Shown: in pieces, positions 32,553 to 41,348 of the stretch
Layout: each line of letters opens with the position of its first letter
How positions within the stretch are numbered: position 1 is the first letter of the stretch
Assembly: GCF_938041645.1 (NCBI RefSeq)
Contig: NZ_CALIST010000059.1
Span: 1-51,013, forward strand
From: an uncultured Campylobacter sp.
GTDB taxonomy: Bacteria; Campylobacterota; Campylobacteria; Campylobacterales; Campylobacteraceae
Length of the DNA: 51,013 nucleotides
Direction of reading: 5' to 3'
Notes under the pieces: generated by a model
The model's input: only the letters and a program-made list of their open reading frames with translations
What the model was told of the DNA's origin: nothing
The model's database searches: none
Made by a program: the position numbers and the translations under genes

Positions 32553-33476
32553 TTAAATAACGTAAAATCCCAAATTCTCGTGCTTAAGGATAATTTTTCT
32601 GATCTCTTTTAGTAAGCTAAGCGAGGCTTCGATTTCGACGCGGCGGGTGCTTACGCTCTCGACGTTTGCGCCTACGCTTACACCTTTTGCGAGGGCGTAT
32701 TTATAGATGAAATCAAACATCTCTGCGCACAGCGCTGTTGAACTTTGTAAGATATCGACGCTGCTTTGCAGCCGTTGCTGCAAAAAATCCGGCACCGAGA
32801 TGCCAAGCCACTTCATAAACTCAAGCGTCTTTAGGCTGCCGCACGGCGTGAAAGTAAAGATTATCGGCACCTTTTTGCACTCCAAAGCGGCGTAATCGTC
32901 GATGAAATCTTTGGCGTTTTGCACATTATAAACCGCCTGAGTGATAAAAAATTCGCACCCGTCCGCAGTCTTCTCCGCGATTTTAAGGTGCTCGTCGCGG
33001 CTCTTTTCGTGGCGCTCGGGTATGCAGATGCCGCCTAGACAAAGATGCGGTGCCACGAGTCGCTTGATCTCATAGGCGCGGCTTAGATGCAGTTTGCATT
33101 CTTCGTTTTTAGAGCTCGCCCCCACGAAAACACCGAGTCCGCTTGCGGCATGTCTTAGAATTTCGCAAAATTCCGCCTCGTCGTATTTGCCTACCGCGCG
33201 GTAGATGATCGCTTCTTTATCGGTGTGTAAATACTGCGTGTAATAGCACGCAGGATCGATCGTATGCACAAAAGGAAAGGTCCGCTCATCTTTCGTGCGC
33301 GCGCTTTCATCTTGTAGATCGTAGATGACGATGCCGTCGCATTCGCATTCGCCTAGGCGCTGCGACCACGCCGTACCTAGGCGCTCGAGCTCGTCTTGAG
33401 AGGACGTGATTTTAGGCGGAACGATGCCATAGAGCAAAATTCCGCTTTTTCCATTTCTAATTTTTTCTTTTAACAC
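32553..33476 (-). CDS. Methylenetetrahydrofolate reductase family protein
   Basis: A TIM-barrel flavoprotein-like protein of 307 residues. The family signature is seen in CLGGICIPERHEKSRDEHLK and in DGCEFFITQAVYNVQNAKDF (compare GADFFITQ in MetF). The N-terminal half is divergent from true MetF (YGIVPPKITSSQDELERLG). It may be a MetF-like reductase or a related enzyme acting on another folate or C1 carrier. It is transcribed alone on the minus strand, 94 bases divergent from the DUF853 gene. AAGGAATGGCAAG precedes the ATG. I am confident of the superfamily, not of the substrate. Confidence 0.8.
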   Translation of the reverse strand: MLKEKIRNGKSGILLYGIVPPKITSSQDELERLGTAWSQRLGECECDGIVIYDLQDESARTKDERTFPFVHTIDPACYYTQYLHTDKEAIIYRAVGKYDEAEFCEILRHAASGLGVFVGASSKNEECKLHLSRAYEIKRLVAPHLCLGGICIPERHEKSRDEHLKIAEKTADGCEFFITQAVYNVQNAKDFIDDYAALECKKVPIIFTFTPCGSLKTLEFMKWLGISVPDFLQQRLQSSVDILQSSTALCAEMFDFIYKYALAKGVSVGANVESVSTRRVEIEASLSLLKEIRKIILKHENLGFYVI

Positions 33477-33534
33477 TTGCCATTCCTTGATTTTTCGCGC
33501 ATTTTAGCAAATTTAAATTTAAAAATTTAAATGA

Positions 33535-33540
33535 TATAAT
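33535..33540 (+). promoter_or_regulatory. -10 box for the DUF853-plsY-folB operon
   Basis: TATAAT within ATGATATAATGCCG, preceded by TGA (extended -10), 30 bases before the ATG; AAGGAACGC is the ribosome binding site. It strongly resembles the gatC promoter at 12711-12720. Confidence 0.65.
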
Positions 33541-33570
33541 GCCGAACAAATTGCAAATTTAAGGAACGCA

Positions 33571-35862
33571 ATGAAAACGCTTCAAGAAAATTTAAAGCTT
33601 TTTTATCTTGGGCTTGAAAACAGCGAGCCATTTTTGTATAAAAACAAGGATCTGACGACTCACGCGCTTATCATCGGAATGACCGGCAGCGGTAAAACGG
33701 GACTTGGCATCACGCTGCTAGAGGAAGCCGCGATCGATAATATCCCATCCATCATCATCGATCCGAAGGGCGATCTAACAAATTTAGCTCTTACCTTTCC
33801 GCAGATGAGGGCTGAGGATTTTGAGCCCTATATCGACGAGGCCGAGGCGCAAAACAAAGGCCTTAGCGTGCGCGAGTTCGCCGAGCAAACCGCAAATACC
33901 TGGCGCGAAGGGATCGAGGGCTCGTATCAAGACCTGGCGAGAGTGGAGCTTTTGAAAAACAGCGCCGATTTTAGAATTTATACGCCCAAATCAAGCGCAG
34001 GCCTTGGAATCAGCCTGCTAAGCGACTTTGAAGCGCCGAAAGGCTTAAACGAAGAGGATTTGAATAACTACGTCGGCGGTATCGCTACTAGCGTGCTAAG
34101 CCTCGCAGGGATTAGCAGCGATAATCTCAGCTCGCCGGAATTTTTACTAATCAGCCAAATTCTGTCTTATCATTTCGGTAGGGGCGAGGGGGTGAGCGTA
34201 GTGGATCTCATCGCGCAGATCGGCAACCCGCCATTCGATAAAATCGGCGTTTTCGACGTTAATACCTTTTTTCCGAGCGATAAGCGAATGGCGCTTGCGA
34301 TGAAGATTAACGCGCTCATCGCAAGCCCGAGCTTTAAGCTTTGGTGCGAGGGCGAGCGACTAAATATCGCCAAGATGCTCTTTGATGAAAACGGCAGGGC
34401 GAGGGCGAATATATTTTCCATCGCGCATCTAAACGACGATGAGAGGATGTTTTTCGTTACGCTGCTTTTGGGCGAGATGATCAAATGGATGCGCACCACC
34501 AGCGGCACGAGTTCCTTGCGCGCCGTGCTTTATATGGATGAAATTTACGGCTTCTTCCCGCCAAACGGCAATCCGCCGAGCAAAACCCCGATGCTTACGC
34601 TGCTAAAGCAGGCTCGCGCTTTCGGACTTGGCTGCGTATTATCGACGCAAAACCCGGTCGATCTCGATTATAAAGGGCTTAGCAATATTGGTACGTGGTT
34701 TATCGGACGCTTGCAGACCGCGCAGGATAAAGAGCGCGTCATCAGCGGCCTAAGCGGCATCGGCTCAAATCCGATCGATAAAAGCGTACTTATGGAGAAA
34801 ATTTCAAACCTCAAAAAGCGAAATTTTTTGGTAAAAAACATCAACGAGGACGTGCTGCGGGTAATCGAGACGCGCTTTGCGCTAAGCTATCTAAAAGGCC
34901 CTTTAAGCAACGAGCAAATTTCAAATTTAATGAAAGACAAAAAGGCTGAAATTTCGTCCGTGTCGGGCGCCGCGCAAGGCGTCAAATCCGCTGGTGCCGC
35001 CAAACCCGTAGTTTCCGGTGAAATTTCGCAGCTTTACAGCTACGGCGCGAGCCTTGAGCTAAGCCCGTATCTGTATGCAAGCGCGAAGATGCGATTTTGC
35101 GACAAGGGAGTCGATTTTACGCAGCAGCGCACTTTTTTGCTTTCGCTTTCGGACGTAAGCGAAATAGATTGGAGCGAGGCGAGCACGCGAGAAGTTGCAA
35201 ATTTAAGCGGACAGGAGCAGGCGGGCTCGCTCTACGGCGCGCTTCCTAGCTTCATCGCGGGAGCAAAAAATTTAAACGCTCAGCTTAAAAGCTTTAAAGA
35301 GTGGCTATATCGCAATGAAAAACTCGAGCTTTTTAGCGCGCTTGATCTGCTCTCAAAACCGGGCGAGAGCAGGGAGGAGTTTTTTGTGCGTCTAAGCGAT
35401 AAGGCAAATGAAATTTTAGAGGCCAAAACCGATGAAATCGCGGCTAAATTTGAAAAGGAAAAAGCGCGCCTTGAGGATAAAATTTCTCGCGCTAGCGAAA
35501 AATATGAGAAGGAAAAGGGCGACGTGCTAAGTCGCGGCGTGGATGCAGCGCTAAACATAGGCGGAGCGATCTTAGGCGCGTTTTTAGGCCGCTCGCGCAG
35601 CGCTAGCAATATCTCTAAAGCGATCAGCGGCGCAAAGAGCGCGCATAAAATTTTAAACGAGCGCAGCGAAGCCAAAAATGCCGAAAATAGCCTAAGCGCG
35701 CTACAAGAGGAGCTGGAGGTGCTTACGCAGAAATTTGAGGCTGAAGTAGACGCGCTAAAACAGAGCCTGGATCTGAAAAATATTAAACTCGAAACGAAAG
35801 AAATTTCGCCGAAGAAAACCGACATCTACGACGAGAAAATTTCGCTACTTTGGAAGAGTTAA
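33571..35862 (+). CDS. DUF853 / HerA-FtsK-like ATPase with C-terminal coiled coil
   Basis: The product has 763 residues. The N-terminal ATPase shows Walker A GMTGSGKTG at 36-44, then SIIIDPKGDLTNLAL. The Walker B-like AVLYMDEIYGFFPP follows near residue 318. A sensor region ends in GLGCVLSTQNPVDLDYKGL and the arginine-containing FIGRLQTAQDKERV. This matches the DUF853 branch of HerA-type DNA translocases. Residues about 600-760 form a long coiled coil broken by a hydrophobic, Gly-rich stretch (ALNIGGAILGAFLGRS). The biological role is not established; related proteins sit in DNA-processing or stress contexts. It is followed by plsY after nine bases. Confidence 0.88.
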   Translation: MKTLQENLKLFYLGLENSEPFLYKNKDLTTHALIIGMTGSGKTGLGITLLEEAAIDNIPSIIIDPKGDLTNLALTFPQMRAEDFEPYIDEAEAQNKGLSVREFAEQTANTWREGIEGSYQDLARVELLKNSADFRIYTPKSSAGLGISLLSDFEAPKGLNEEDLNNYVGGIATSVLSLAGISSDNLSSPEFLLISQILSYHFGRGEGVSVVDLIAQIGNPPFDKIGVFDVNTFFPSDKRMALAMKINALIASPSFKLWCEGERLNIAKMLFDENGRARANIFSIAHLNDDERMFFVTLLLGEMIKWMRTTSGTSSLRAVLYMDEIYGFFPPNGNPPSKTPMLTLLKQARAFGLGCVLSTQNPVDLDYKGLSNIGTWFIGRLQTAQDKERVISGLSGIGSNPIDKSVLMEKISNLKKRNFLVKNINEDVLRVIETRFALSYLKGPLSNEQISNLMKDKKAEISSVSGAAQGVKSAGAAKPVVSGEISQLYSYGASLELSPYLYASAKMRFCDKGVDFTQQRTFLLSLSDVSEIDWSEASTREVANLSGQEQAGSLYGALPSFIAGAKNLNAQLKSFKEWLYRNEKLELFSALDLLSKPGESREEFFVRLSDKANEILEAKTDEIAAKFEKEKARLEDKISRASEKYEKEKGDVLSRGVDAALNIGGAILGAFLGRSRSASNISKAISGAKSAHKILNERSEAKNAENSLSALQEELEVLTQKFEAEVDALKQSLDLKNIKLETKEISPKKTDIYDEKISLLWKS

Positions 35863-35871
35863 AGGGATTTT

Positions 35872-36528
35872 ATGAAAAAATCGGGAATTTTAGAATTTTT
35901 ACTTAGCATCGTCGGAGCGCCTAATTTTTGGTGCTACTTTGCTGCGTATCTGATCGCTGCGATTCCTTTTGGGCTGCTGATCGGCAGATACCTAGGTGGC
36001 GTGGATATCAAAAGCGAGGGCAGCGGCTCCATAGGCGCCACCAACGTCCTTCGCGTCTTAAAAACTCGCGATCCACAAAAAGCAAAAAAGCTCGCGATCC
36101 TCACGGTTGTCTGCGATGCGCTAAAGGGCGTCCTGCCGATACTGATTGCGCGTGCTTTGGGCTTTGATGAAAACGTGCTATGGAGCATGGCTGTCTTTGC
36201 AGTACTTGGGCATTGCTTTAGTCCGTATCTGAAATTTAACGGCGGCAAGGGCATTGCGACGGGAGCCGGCGTGCTTGCTTGCTTTATCCCTATCGAGCTT
36301 ATCATCGCGCTTGCCGTTTGGTTTGTAGTCGGCAAGACGGTTAAAATTTCATCCGTAGCATCGCTTGCAGCGGCGCTTACGCTAGTTATCGCTAGCTACG
36401 TGATCCATCCGCAGATGCCAGCGATCAACACTCATGCGCCGATCTTTCTGATAGTTTTCATCGTATTTTACAAGCACGCTCCGAATATCGCCAGGCTGCT
36501 TAAGGGCGAGGAAAAGCGCGTAGTATGA
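35872..36528 (+). CDS. plsY: Glycerol-3-phosphate acyltransferase PlsY
   Basis: An integral membrane enzyme that transfers acyl groups from acyl-phosphate (made by PlsX, 29591-30583) to glycerol-3-phosphate; 218 residues and about five helices. The three conserved loops are seen: IKSEGSGSIGATNVLR, HCFSPYLKFNGGKGIATGAG, and the C-terminal FYKHAPNIARLLKGEE. AAAGGG precedes the ATG. The stop overlaps the folB start by four bases (ATGA). The order plsY-folB-cosR agrees with C. jejuni. Confidence 0.96.
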   Translation: MKKSGILEFLLSIVGAPNFWCYFAAYLIAAIPFGLLIGRYLGGVDIKSEGSGSIGATNVLRVLKTRDPQKAKKLAILTVVCDALKGVLPILIARALGFDENVLWSMAVFAVLGHCFSPYLKFNGGKGIATGAGVLACFIPIELIIALAVWFVVGKTVKISSVASLAAALTLVIASYVIHPQMPAINTHAPIFLIVFIVFYKHAPNIARLLKGEEKRVV

Positions 36529-36842
36529 TTAAAATTTTAATTGAAAAGCTGGAATTTGGCGCGATAATCGGGACGCTGGATTTTGAGCGCAAGCGCGAGC
36601 AGCGCGTGTGGGTGTGGGCGAAGTTCGGGGCGGAGGAATTTATCGACTATGCGCGGGTTTGCGAATATATCAAAGCGGAGTTCCGCGAGAAAAAATTTCG
36701 CCTCGTAGAGGACGCGCTAAAATACTTCGCGCAGGAGTTTCACTCAAAATTTCGATCGATGGATTATTTTTATATGAAAATTTTAAAGCCCGAAATTTTA
36801 CAAGACGCGAGCGTCGGCGCGGAAATAGAGATAAAATTTTAA
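36525..36842 (+). CDS. folB: Dihydroneopterin aldolase-like protein
   Basis: The product has 105 residues and a tetrahydrobiopterin-fold (T-fold) topology. LEFGAIIGTLDFERKREQRVWVWAKFG resembles the FolB N-terminus (GxxG...ER). The region DYARVCEYIKAEFREKKFRLVEDALKYFAQEF corresponds to the substrate-binding YxxV and LxE helix, with Glu as the pterin-anchoring residue. FolB splits dihydroneopterin in folate synthesis. The catalytic lysine cannot be assigned confidently by eye. It overlaps plsY by four bases. Confidence 0.8.
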   Translation: MIKILIEKLEFGAIIGTLDFERKREQRVWVWAKFGAEEFIDYARVCEYIKAEFREKKFRLVEDALKYFAQEFHSKFRSMDYFYMKILKPEILQDASVGAEIEIKF

Positions 36843-36859
36843 AATTTCTTTAAAAAATC

Positions 36860-36888
36860 TTGAAATTTTGCTTAAAATATGTTAAAAT
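36860..36888 (+). promoter_or_regulatory. Promoter of cosR
   Basis: TTGAAA (36860-36865) and TAAAAT (36883-36888) are separated by 17 bases, an ideal sigma-70 arrangement and one of the few visible -35 boxes in the window. The -10 ends 30 bases before the cosR ATG, and GGCAAGGAAA is the ribosome binding site. Confidence 0.6.
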
Positions 36889-36918
36889 CGCCGCAAAATT
36901 TTAAGGCAAGGAAATTAA

Positions 36919-37590
36919 ATGAGAATTTTAATAGTCGAGGACGAGGTGACTTTAAACAAGACGATAGCGGAGGGCTTGATGGAGTTCGGCTATCAGACGG
37001 ATACTTCCGAGAGTTTTAAGGACGCAGAGTATTATATCGGCATTAGAAATTATGATTTGGTGCTAACCGATTGGATGCTAGCTGACGGCAACGGCATCGA
37101 TCTCATCGCATTGGTTAAGCAAAAATCCGCGCGCACCTCCGTCGTCGTGCTATCTGCAAAAGACGATAAAGAAAGCGAGATCAAAGCGCTTCGCGCTGGC
37201 GCGGACGATTTTATCAAAAAACCTTTCGACTTTGATGTTTTAGTAGCACGCCTCGAGGCTAGACTTCGCTTCGGCGGCTCAAATATCATCAAAATCGACG
37301 ATCTCATCATCGATCCGGATGAGGAAAAGATCACATATCTAGGTCAAGAGATCGAGCTTAAGGGCAAGCCGTTTGAGGTGCTAACTCACTTGGCGCGCCA
37401 CAGCGATCAGATCGTCAGTAAAGAGCAGCTATTAGATGCCATCTGGGAGGAGCCTGAGCTCGTTACGCCAAACGTCATAGAAGTCGCGATCAATCAAATC
37501 CGCCAGAAAATGGATAAGCCTCTAAATATCTCTACGATCGAGACCGTTCGCAGACGCGGATATAGATTTTGCTTTCCACAAAAAGCCTAA
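36919..37590 (+). CDS. cosR: OmpR-family response regulator, CosR/HP1043 orthologue
   Basis: The product has 223 residues. The receiver domain has acidic pocket residues VEDE (8-9), the phospho-acceptor position Asp51 in DLVLTDWML, Ser in VVVLSAKDD, and Lys in DFIKKPF. The winged-helix output domain is nearly identical to CosR/HP1043 (KGKPFEVLTHLARHSDQIVS and ISTIETVRRRGYRFCFP). CosR is an essential oxidative-stress regulator in C. jejuni. It is described there as an atypical orphan regulator, and from memory it carries Asn at position 51. Here Asp51 is present and a histidine kinase gene overlaps the 3' end by 22 bases, so this copy looks like a conventional phosphorylated regulator. Confidence 0.96.
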   Translation: MRILIVEDEVTLNKTIAEGLMEFGYQTDTSESFKDAEYYIGIRNYDLVLTDWMLADGNGIDLIALVKQKSARTSVVVLSAKDDKESEIKALRAGADDFIKKPFDFDVLVARLEARLRFGGSNIIKIDDLIIDPDEEKITYLGQEIELKGKPFEVLTHLARHSDQIVSKEQLLDAIWEEPELVTPNVIEVAINQIRQKMDKPLNISTIETVRRRGYRFCFPQKA

Positions 37591-38876
37591 GAGTCCGCTT
37601 TGTAATACAATTAGCATCCGCTTCGTTGATGCTAATTGTCATTTTTTCGGTAATGCTCTATAATTATATGAGAATTACCATCTTCGAAACTCCCGTTCAA
37701 AATTTAATCCAAAGAGCACAAAAAATCATAGAGGTCTCCGTGCCGCCTGAGAAAATTTCATCTTTTTTGCAAAACACGCCGGGCGAATACGAAAGCAAAA
37801 TCATCGAAAACGAAAGTATCAATAAACCTAAATTTATCGAAAGCTCAGAGGATGGCAGGAGCTATTTGCAGCTGCATTATCCCTACGACAAGGATAAAAT
37901 TTTAAGCATCAAAGCAGACGTGAGCGTCTATGCAAACATCGTAAATCAAATACTCATCGACATCATTTTAGTAAATTTGACGATGATATTTTTGGTTGTG
38001 TTTTACGCGATGTTTCTTTCGCGCATGCTGCTGATGCCGATTAAGCTGATCAGCCAAAGGCTCGCTTCGGTGGATGAAAAATTTCTAAAGCCGATCGACG
38101 CAGCGGAAATTCCAAGCGAATTTAGTCCGCTTTCAAATAGCATAAACCGCCTGCTTGAGCGCATCGAGACCTTCATTTTGTATCAAAAAGAGCTTTTTAT
38201 CGGCATCGCGCACGAGCTTAAAACTCCGCTTGCGGTTATGAAAACCAAAAACGAAGTTACGCTCATCAAGCCGCGCGAGAGCGAGAAATATATCGAGGCG
38301 CTTAAAAATAACAACGATTCGATCGATAATATGAATAAGATGATCAGTTCGATCCTAGAGATCGGGCGACAGGAGGGGGCACAGTTCGAAGCGCCCGAAC
38401 AGACCGATATGATTACATATCTACGGGAGCTATGCGTGGGCTTTAAAATTTTAGCGCGTACGGCGGGTAAGGATTTAACGATGGATCTTAAGCCTGAACA
38501 GCTTGAAATTTCGGTGCAGAAAAGCCTCTTTATGCACGTGATTCAAAATTTTATCCAAAACGCCATAAAATTTTCTCCGGACGGCGAAAAGGTACTGATC
38601 GAGAGCGAAATTTCGGACGGAAATTTCATCGTACGGGTCGCAAACAAAGGCGAGCCGCTTAACGAAGAGATCGATTATTTCGCCCCTTTTAAGCGCTACG
38701 GCGGCAAGCCGGGAGCCGGACTCGGGCTATTTCTAGCCAAAAATGCTGCTCAAGCGATGGGCGCGCAAGTAGATCTTAAAAACGATGAAGCGCGCTTGCT
38801 AATCGTCGCGATTTTCAAACTTCCGCTAAAAAATTTAAGAAATAGCCCGAAATTCCGCTATTTTAAAACAAAATGA
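37569..38876 (+). CDS. Membrane sensor histidine kinase, probable partner of CosR
   Basis: The product has 435 residues. TM1 is at about 11-31, a periplasmic sensor loop spans ~35-125 and contains no cysteines, TM2 is at about 126-150, then a HAMP-like linker. The dimerisation/phospho-acceptor motif is IAHELKTPLAV with His215. HATPase landmarks are an N box (HVIQNFIQNAIKFSPDG) and a G box (GKPGAGLGLFLAKNAAQAMG). The most likely start is TTG 37569, because later ATGs (37629 or beyond) would cut into TM1. The TTG lies inside the cosR coding end, implying coupling. It is followed by a terminator-like hairpin. Confidence 0.93.
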   Translation: MLSTKSLRVRFVIQLASASLMLIVIFSVMLYNYMRITIFETPVQNLIQRAQKIIEVSVPPEKISSFLQNTPGEYESKIIENESINKPKFIESSEDGRSYLQLHYPYDKDKILSIKADVSVYANIVNQILIDIILVNLTMIFLVVFYAMFLSRMLLMPIKLISQRLASVDEKFLKPIDAAEIPSEFSPLSNSINRLLERIETFILYQKELFIGIAHELKTPLAVMKTKNEVTLIKPRESEKYIEALKNNNDSIDNMNKMISSILEIGRQEGAQFEAPEQTDMITYLRELCVGFKILARTAGKDLTMDLKPEQLEISVQKSLFMHVIQNFIQNAIKFSPDGEKVLIESEISDGNFIVRVANKGEPLNEEIDYFAPFKRYGGKPGAGLGLFLAKNAAQAMGAQVDLKNDEARLLIVAIFKLPLKNLRNSPKFRYFKTK

Positions 38877-38881
38877 AGCTT

Positions 38882-38909
38882 TTTATGGTATAAACGCCAT
38901 AAATTTTTT
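38882..38909 (+). terminator. Terminator-like hairpin between kinase and fdxB
   Basis: Stem arms TTTATGG (38882-38888) and CCATAAA (38897-38903) enclose an eight-base loop and are followed by TTTTTT. It lies six bases after the kinase stop. The same stretch contains TATAAA, so it may overlap the fdxB promoter. Confidence 0.55.
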
Positions 38910-38925
38910 CGTAAGGTAAAATTAT

Positions 38926-39171
38926 ATGTCATTGTTGATTACAAAAGAATGCATCAGTTGCGACGCGTGCCGCGAGGAATGCCCTAATGAAGCGATTTTT
39001 GAGGATGAGCCGATATACATCATAGACGCCGATCGATGCTGTGAGTGCGTAGATGATTACTCCGAGCCCGCTTGCATCGTGGTTTGTCCCGTCGAGTGTA
39101 TCATCACCGATCCCGATAATATCGAGACGGCAGACGAGCTGAAATACAAACACGTCCATATGGAAATTTAA
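38926..39171 (+). CDS. fdxB: 2[4Fe-4S] ferredoxin, YfhL/FdxB type
   Basis: The product has 81 residues. The first cluster motif is CISCDACREECPNEAI and the second CCECVDDYSEPACIVVCPVECI, again with the eight-residue loop and a short C-terminal helix (ADELKYKHVHMEI). It resembles YfhL-type ferredoxins. The position directly between cosR-kinase and ppx matches the fdxB neighbourhood in C. jejuni. AAGGTAAAATTAT precedes the ATG. The stop is immediately followed by the ATG of ppx. Confidence 0.93.
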   Translation: MSLLITKECISCDACREECPNEAIFEDEPIYIIDADRCCECVDDYSEPACIVVCPVECIITDPDNIETADELKYKHVHMEI

Positions 39172-40614
39172 ATGCCCAAGCGCGTAGCCGTCATAGATCT
39201 GGGCTCAAATTCCGCCAGAGCCGTGATTTTCGAGCGCACGAGCAGGCTCGGATTTTTCATTTTGGCCGAGCACAAGATCAAGATCCGCCTAGGCGAAGGC
39301 GCTTACGAAAACGGCGGAATTTTAACTTCCGAAGCGATGCAAAAATGCCTACTCGCGTTTAAAAAATTTAAAACCCTCATATGCAATTACAAGGCCAAGC
39401 GCGTGCTTTGCATCGGTACATCCGCGCTTCGCGATGCGCCAAACGGTGCCGAGTTTATAAATCTCGTCCGCAAGCAAACGGGCATCACGATCCGTAAGAT
39501 AGATGGGCAGATGGAGGCGTATTTGGGCGCCTATGCGGCGCAGAATTTGCTTAGCGACTTTTCCGAGGGCGTTACGCTTGACATCGGCGGCGGTTCGACC
39601 GAGCTTGCTTACATCAAAAACGGCAGGATAGAAAATAAAATTTCTCTAAATTTAGGCACGGTGCGGCTAAAGGAGCTGTTTTTCGACCGCGGCGACACAA
39701 AGGGGCTGGAGAAATACATAAACAGCGCGATATCCCGGGTAGGCGCCGAGTTTCGCACGCAAAATTTAATCGTAATGGGCGGCTCTGCGCGAGCGCTCTC
39801 GGGCGCCGTGATGAGCCTGCAAAACCATCCGCTAAAGATCGTGCATAATTTCAGCTATGATTATGAAAAATACGCGCCGTTTTTTGCCAAGCTGATGAGT
39901 GCAAAGACGCTTGATTTGGCGAAATTCCCGATCAAAAAAGACCGCTACGACACGATCAGAGAGGGCGCCATCATCTTTGATAAGATCGTAAGGCGCCTGG
40001 GGGCGAAAAAGATCATCACAAGCGGCGTGGGAGTGCGAGAGGGGGCGTTTTTAAGCTCGATTCTGCGCGGCGCAAACCTGCCTAAAGGCTTTAATCCGAG
40101 CCTAAGAAGCCTTAAAGATCGCTTCGCTTCCGAGCCCAGCGAGGCTCCGAAGTTCGCAAAGGCGCTGTTTTGCGCGCTATCGCCGCTGCACGGCTTGAAT
40201 GAAAAATATATTAAAATTCTTCAGATTGCGGCATCGCTTTGCGAGATCGGGCGGGCGATCGGCTTTTACGCCAAGCATGAAACCAGCGCGGATATGGTGC
40301 TCGGCGGGCTGAACTACCGCACGACGCATAAAGAAAAGGCGCTAATAGCCGCGATCATCTCGATGCACGGAAAGCGTGAGCTGGGAGCTACGTTCGCGCC
40401 TTTGAGCGCGATTTTGCCGGACGCCGCCAAGCTTGCCTGGCTCAGCTATATTTTGGAGCTTGCGCGCCTCCTAAGCGAAAACGCGCTGAAAAATTTAGAA
40501 TTTAGCTTTGAAAACTCTACTCTTAAAATCTCCGGCGCGGATAATTTGATAATGTTTAAAGGAAGCCTTAAAAAGCTCGCAAAACCCGCAATTTTCGCCG
40601 TAAATTTCGTCTAA
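39172..40614 (+). CDS. ppx: Ppx/GppA family exopolyphosphatase / guanosine pentaphosphate phosphatase
   Basis: The product has 480 residues. The ASKHA fold shows VIDLGSNSARAVIFE at the N-terminus (phosphate-1), GTSALRDAPNG, DIGGGSTELAYI (phosphate-2) and VMGGSARALSG. The second half (about 300-480) corresponds to the HD-type C-terminal domain (LFCALSPLHGLNEKYIKILQ, HKEKALIAAIISMHG). These enzymes degrade polyphosphate and/or convert pppGpp to ppGpp; which activity dominates is not visible. It starts at the base after the fdxB stop, so the two are coupled. Confidence 0.93.
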   Translation: MPKRVAVIDLGSNSARAVIFERTSRLGFFILAEHKIKIRLGEGAYENGGILTSEAMQKCLLAFKKFKTLICNYKAKRVLCIGTSALRDAPNGAEFINLVRKQTGITIRKIDGQMEAYLGAYAAQNLLSDFSEGVTLDIGGGSTELAYIKNGRIENKISLNLGTVRLKELFFDRGDTKGLEKYINSAISRVGAEFRTQNLIVMGGSARALSGAVMSLQNHPLKIVHNFSYDYEKYAPFFAKLMSAKTLDLAKFPIKKDRYDTIREGAIIFDKIVRRLGAKKIITSGVGVREGAFLSSILRGANLPKGFNPSLRSLKDRFASEPSEAPKFAKALFCALSPLHGLNEKYIKILQIAASLCEIGRAIGFYAKHETSADMVLGGLNYRTTHKEKALIAAIISMHGKRELGATFAPLSAILPDAAKLAWLSYILELARLLSENALKNLEFSFENSTLKISGADNLIMFKGSLKKLAKPAIFAVNFV

Positions 40615-41348
40615 ATTTAGCTTTAAATTTAACCGCTTGCCGCGAGATTTTCTGGCTACACGCTTATACAAAGTGATTTAAATTTCATGCTTTTTTAAAA
40701 TTTCATTGCGCGGTTTACAATATTTCGCAGCGCTATTCGCGGCTCTTGCGGTTAAATTTAAGCTGCGATTCGCGCCCTGCGCGGCGGCGTTTTGCGTTTT
40801 GGAAAAAAGGAAAGTAGATGGGTGAGCGGGTCGGCGAGCAAGCGCACAGACGGGAAAGTAGGCAAGTGAACTTGGCGCAGGAGATACACGGGCGGTGCGG
40901 CGAAATTTAAAACATTTGCACCGCGCGCGGTATTTTGCAAACACAAATCGTTTGATGATGCTCGCCAAATCGCGGTTATGCGGTCAAATTTTAGATCGTG
41001 TAAATTTATAACTAAGCGATAATCAAACGGCGGTGCGAAATTTAATTGAGTTAAATTTTAGATCGTTCAAATTTAAAACGGCGGCGAGAATCACGCCGCA
41101 GCAAGAATGCCCAGCTATCTGTGCAGCGCTCCGAAATTTCGTGCAATATTCCAGTGATCCACGCATCGCTGTGGAATTTCATACAACACCAAGAGATTTC
41201 ATGCGGCGCTCCAGTATCCCGCGTAGCGCTTCGGGCGATTCGCAGAAAAGCGCCCCGACAATCCGTGCAGCATCCGAGGCGATATGCAGAAGCGCCCGAC
41301 GACGAGTGTGGCGTCCTGAGCAATCCGTAAATATCCTTCGCGCGAGCT
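40615..41348. other. Intergenic region between ppx and the DUF59 gene, partly repetitive
   Basis: The 734-base region lies between convergent genes. The first part is AT-rich with AAATTT words; 40780-40910 is GC-rich with many GCG/GGCG words and no convincing frame. From about 41111 to 41334 a degenerate ~20-bp periodic repeat is visible (listed separately). Frames on either strand (96 to 124 codons) have no ribosome binding site and are products of the repeat. Confidence 0.5.
41111..41334. repeat. Degenerate ~20-bp tandem repeat array, about 11 units
   Basis: Reading in 20-base blocks from 41111, the units are similar, with a loose consensus CCAGNNATCCNTGCAGCGCT. Examples are units at 41111, 41131, 41151, 41191, 41211, 41254 and 41315. 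Unit length is exactly 20 for the first six, then 23, 20, 22, 19 and 20. Common features are a 5' CC(A/G)(A/G) and a 3' (G/C)CG(C/T)A(G/T)CGCT. It lies just beyond the 3' end of the DUF59 gene (stop at 41349). Individual units differ at many positions, so the repeat is old or under weak selection. Confidence 0.6.

Noticed and set aside
41111..41334. CRISPR array
   Set aside because: The periodic units are only ~20 bp, all degenerate, with no constant repeat separated by unique spacers and no cas gene nearby.
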